A stretch of 64,000 nt of DNA, taken from NCBI RefSeq assembly GCF_032678705.1, contig NZ_JAVTSS010000002.1, positions 1,426,001 through 1,490,000 of the forward strand, given 5' to 3'. This document shows positions 62,809-64,000 of this stretch, one piece after another (the stretch's first letter is position 1; each line of letters begins with the position of its first letter). The notes beneath the pieces are model-generated. The model was not told the origin of the DNA, ran no database searches, and saw nothing but the letters and a program-made list of their open reading frames with translations. Source of the stretch: Pedobacter frigiditerrae (GTDB taxonomy: Bacteria > Bacteroidota > Bacteroidia > Sphingobacteriales > Sphingobacteriaceae). A program made the position numbers and the translations under genes.

Positions 62809-64000
62809 ATGAAACTGCACAGAAGAAGATTTTTACAGTTGGGTTCTATAACGCTTGCTGGTATTCCATTAAGTAAATTAACTGCTCAGGCAGCTTGGTA
62901 TGATCATACAGCATTTTCTCCAAAAGAAGATTTATATGAATTATTTAAAAATCCAAAGGGTGCGGCGAAACCATTTGTAAGATGGTGGTGGAACGGCAAC
63001 AGGGTAGTAAAAGCTGAACTTTTGCGTGAGCTTGATATATTAAAAGCGGCTGGTGTTGGTGGTGTAGAAATTAATTCCATCAGGTTTCCTGACACCTCAA
63101 ATCCTTTAAATTATAAGGAAATGAACTGGTTAAGCGATGAGTGGCTTGATATGCTGAAAACCGCAGTAGAAGGTGCAAAGCAACGTGGATTGGTTTGCGA
63201 TATTATCATGGGTTCTGGCTGGCCATTTGGAGCAGAGTTTTTAACAAAAGATGAGCAAACCCAGATGATGGCCTTGGGTACAAAGGATTTTACTGGTCCA
63301 CAAACCATAGAAGTTAATCGTGCAGATTTATTAAAGCTAGTCGACCCAGCTTTAGCCTCAAAAAATAAAACACCTTATAAAGAATTGAGTTTTTTAAGAC
63401 TAGCTCCTGCCTCGCTTAAAAATCCAGCAGATGCGATAGATCTTGACAGTAAAATTAATCAAGAAATTATCACTTTAAATATCCCAGAAGGCAAACACGT
63501 TTTATATTTCCTAGTAAAAATTACAGGCTACATGAATGTAATTTATGGCGCTCCAGGTGCAAATGGACCTGTATTAAACCACTATAATAAAATAGCGGTC
63601 GAAATGTATCTTAATAAATTATCAGATGCAATAAAACCTAAACTAGGATCGATGGGTAATTTATTTAGATCTGTTTTTGTAGATAGCCTAGAGTTGCAAG
63701 GAGCCAATTGGTGTGATGATTTTGAAGCGGAATTTGATAAAAGAAGAGGTTATGCCTTGCGACCACATTTGCCATTCATTTTATTTAAAACAGGTACACA
63801 CGGTAGGCCAATAAATGAGGTTTATGGGGCACAATTTTCATCAGAATTACAAGATCAAGTAGAGCGAATTCGTTTCGATTTTGAGACTACAAAAATGGAA
63901 CTTTTTAAGGAAAGATTTTTAGATGTCTTTTTAACCTGGTGTAAACAAAATGGTGTTTTATCGAGGGTACAAGCCTATGGAAGAGAATATCATCCATCAG
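62809..64000 (+). CDS. GH106-like alpha-L-rhamnosidase, 3' end cut by window edge
   Basis: The frame runs from ATG 62809 to the window end (397 codons). The N-terminus MKLHRRRFLQLGSITLAG is a Tat-type signal. RWWWNGNRVVKAELLRELDI, AGVGGVEINSIRFP, VCDIIMGSGWPFGAEFLT and VFVDSLELQGANWCDDFEAE are the GH106-type pattern of a catalytic TIM barrel. The acidic residues in the last motif may be catalytic. The gene begins 11 bases after the isomerase-like gene. Expected to cut alpha-rhamnosyl ends from plant pectin or similar glycans. Confidence 0.85.
   Translation, partial: MKLHRRRFLQLGSITLAGIPLSKLTAQAAWYDHTAFSPKEDLYELFKNPKGAAKPFVRWWWNGNRVVKAELLRELDILKAAGVGGVEINSIRFPDTSNPLNYKEMNWLSDEWLDMLKTAVEGAKQRGLVCDIIMGSGWPFGAEFLTKDEQTQMMALGTKDFTGPQTIEVNRADLLKLVDPALASKNKTPYKELSFLRLAPASLKNPADAIDLDSKINQEIITLNIPEGKHVLYFLVKITGYMNVIYGAPGANGPVLNHYNKIAVEMYLNKLSDAIKPKLGSMGNLFRSVFVDSLELQGANWCDDFEAEFDKRRGYALRPHLPFILFKTGTHGRPINEVYGAQFSSELQDQVERIRFDFETTKMELFKERFLDVFLTWCKQNGVLSRVQAYGREYHPS

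Overview
This window is AT-rich DNA from a member of the Bacteroidota, most likely a Pedobacter-like member of the Sphingobacteriaceae. The signs are a SusC/SusD pair, promoters of the TTTG-N19/20-TAnnTTTR type, a fused ThrA, single-chain MetH next to MetF, many small AraC regulators, and pectin/rhamnose enzymes (PL4 lyase, GH106). The genus is an inference; no rRNA is present.

Layout. (1) 1-5313: a 5'-cut TIM-barrel-like gene, a secreted TPR-like protein, rsgA, a small HEAT-like protein, then a gene-free stretch full of short palindromes. (2) 5314-10294: thr operon, with a Thr/Ile-rich leader peptide and terminator in front of thrA-thrB-thrC. (3) 10402-17673, minus strand: two small envelope proteins, a PLP decarboxylase, metF and metH, the last two behind a SAM-I riboswitch. 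(4) 17796-25389: housekeeping genes (BI-1 family protein, murQ, S41 protease, GNAT, der, era). (5) 25502-26053: a tandem duplication of initiator tRNA-Met and tRNA-Glu. (6) 26054-about 33110: an accessory island beside tRNA-Glu with a zinc-ribbon protein, a membrane J-domain protein, a HEPN-like protein, a DNA adenine methyltransferase with a PD-(D/E)XK nuclease overlapping it, and a 5'-truncated excisionase-like HTH gene. (7) 33130-53641: Gfo/Idh oxidoreductase, MscS channel, PL4 rhamnogalacturonan lyase, antiporter, multi-PAS histidine kinase, two SDR-AraC cassettes, a secreted caspase-like protein and small enzymes. (8) 54018-64000: SusC/SusD, a CDGSH protein, GNAT, and an AraC / phytanoyl-CoA-dioxygenase-like / sugar-isomerase / GH106 group running off the right edge.

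The most unusual structure is not a gene. Many intergenic gaps hold short repeats phased at exactly, or nearly, seven bases, often folded into imperfect palindromes. The word differs by locus (AGTCnnn, ATGnAAn, GCGTATT-like, AGTTnnG, CCATTnA) while the phase of seven is kept. The best case (3247-3316) pairs as five matched plus two mismatched bases per turn of the repeat. One copy lies in frame inside metH (14336-14410, about residues 1016-1041). The second candidate system is the HEPN-like / methyltransferase / nuclease island, which looks like phage defence.

How the genes work together: threonine synthesis appears attenuated by its own product, methionine synthesis is under SAM control, and the right end handles plant cell-wall rhamnose-containing glycans (outer-membrane uptake by SusCD, rhamnosidase, isomerase-like and dioxygenase-like enzymes under a divergent AraC regulator).
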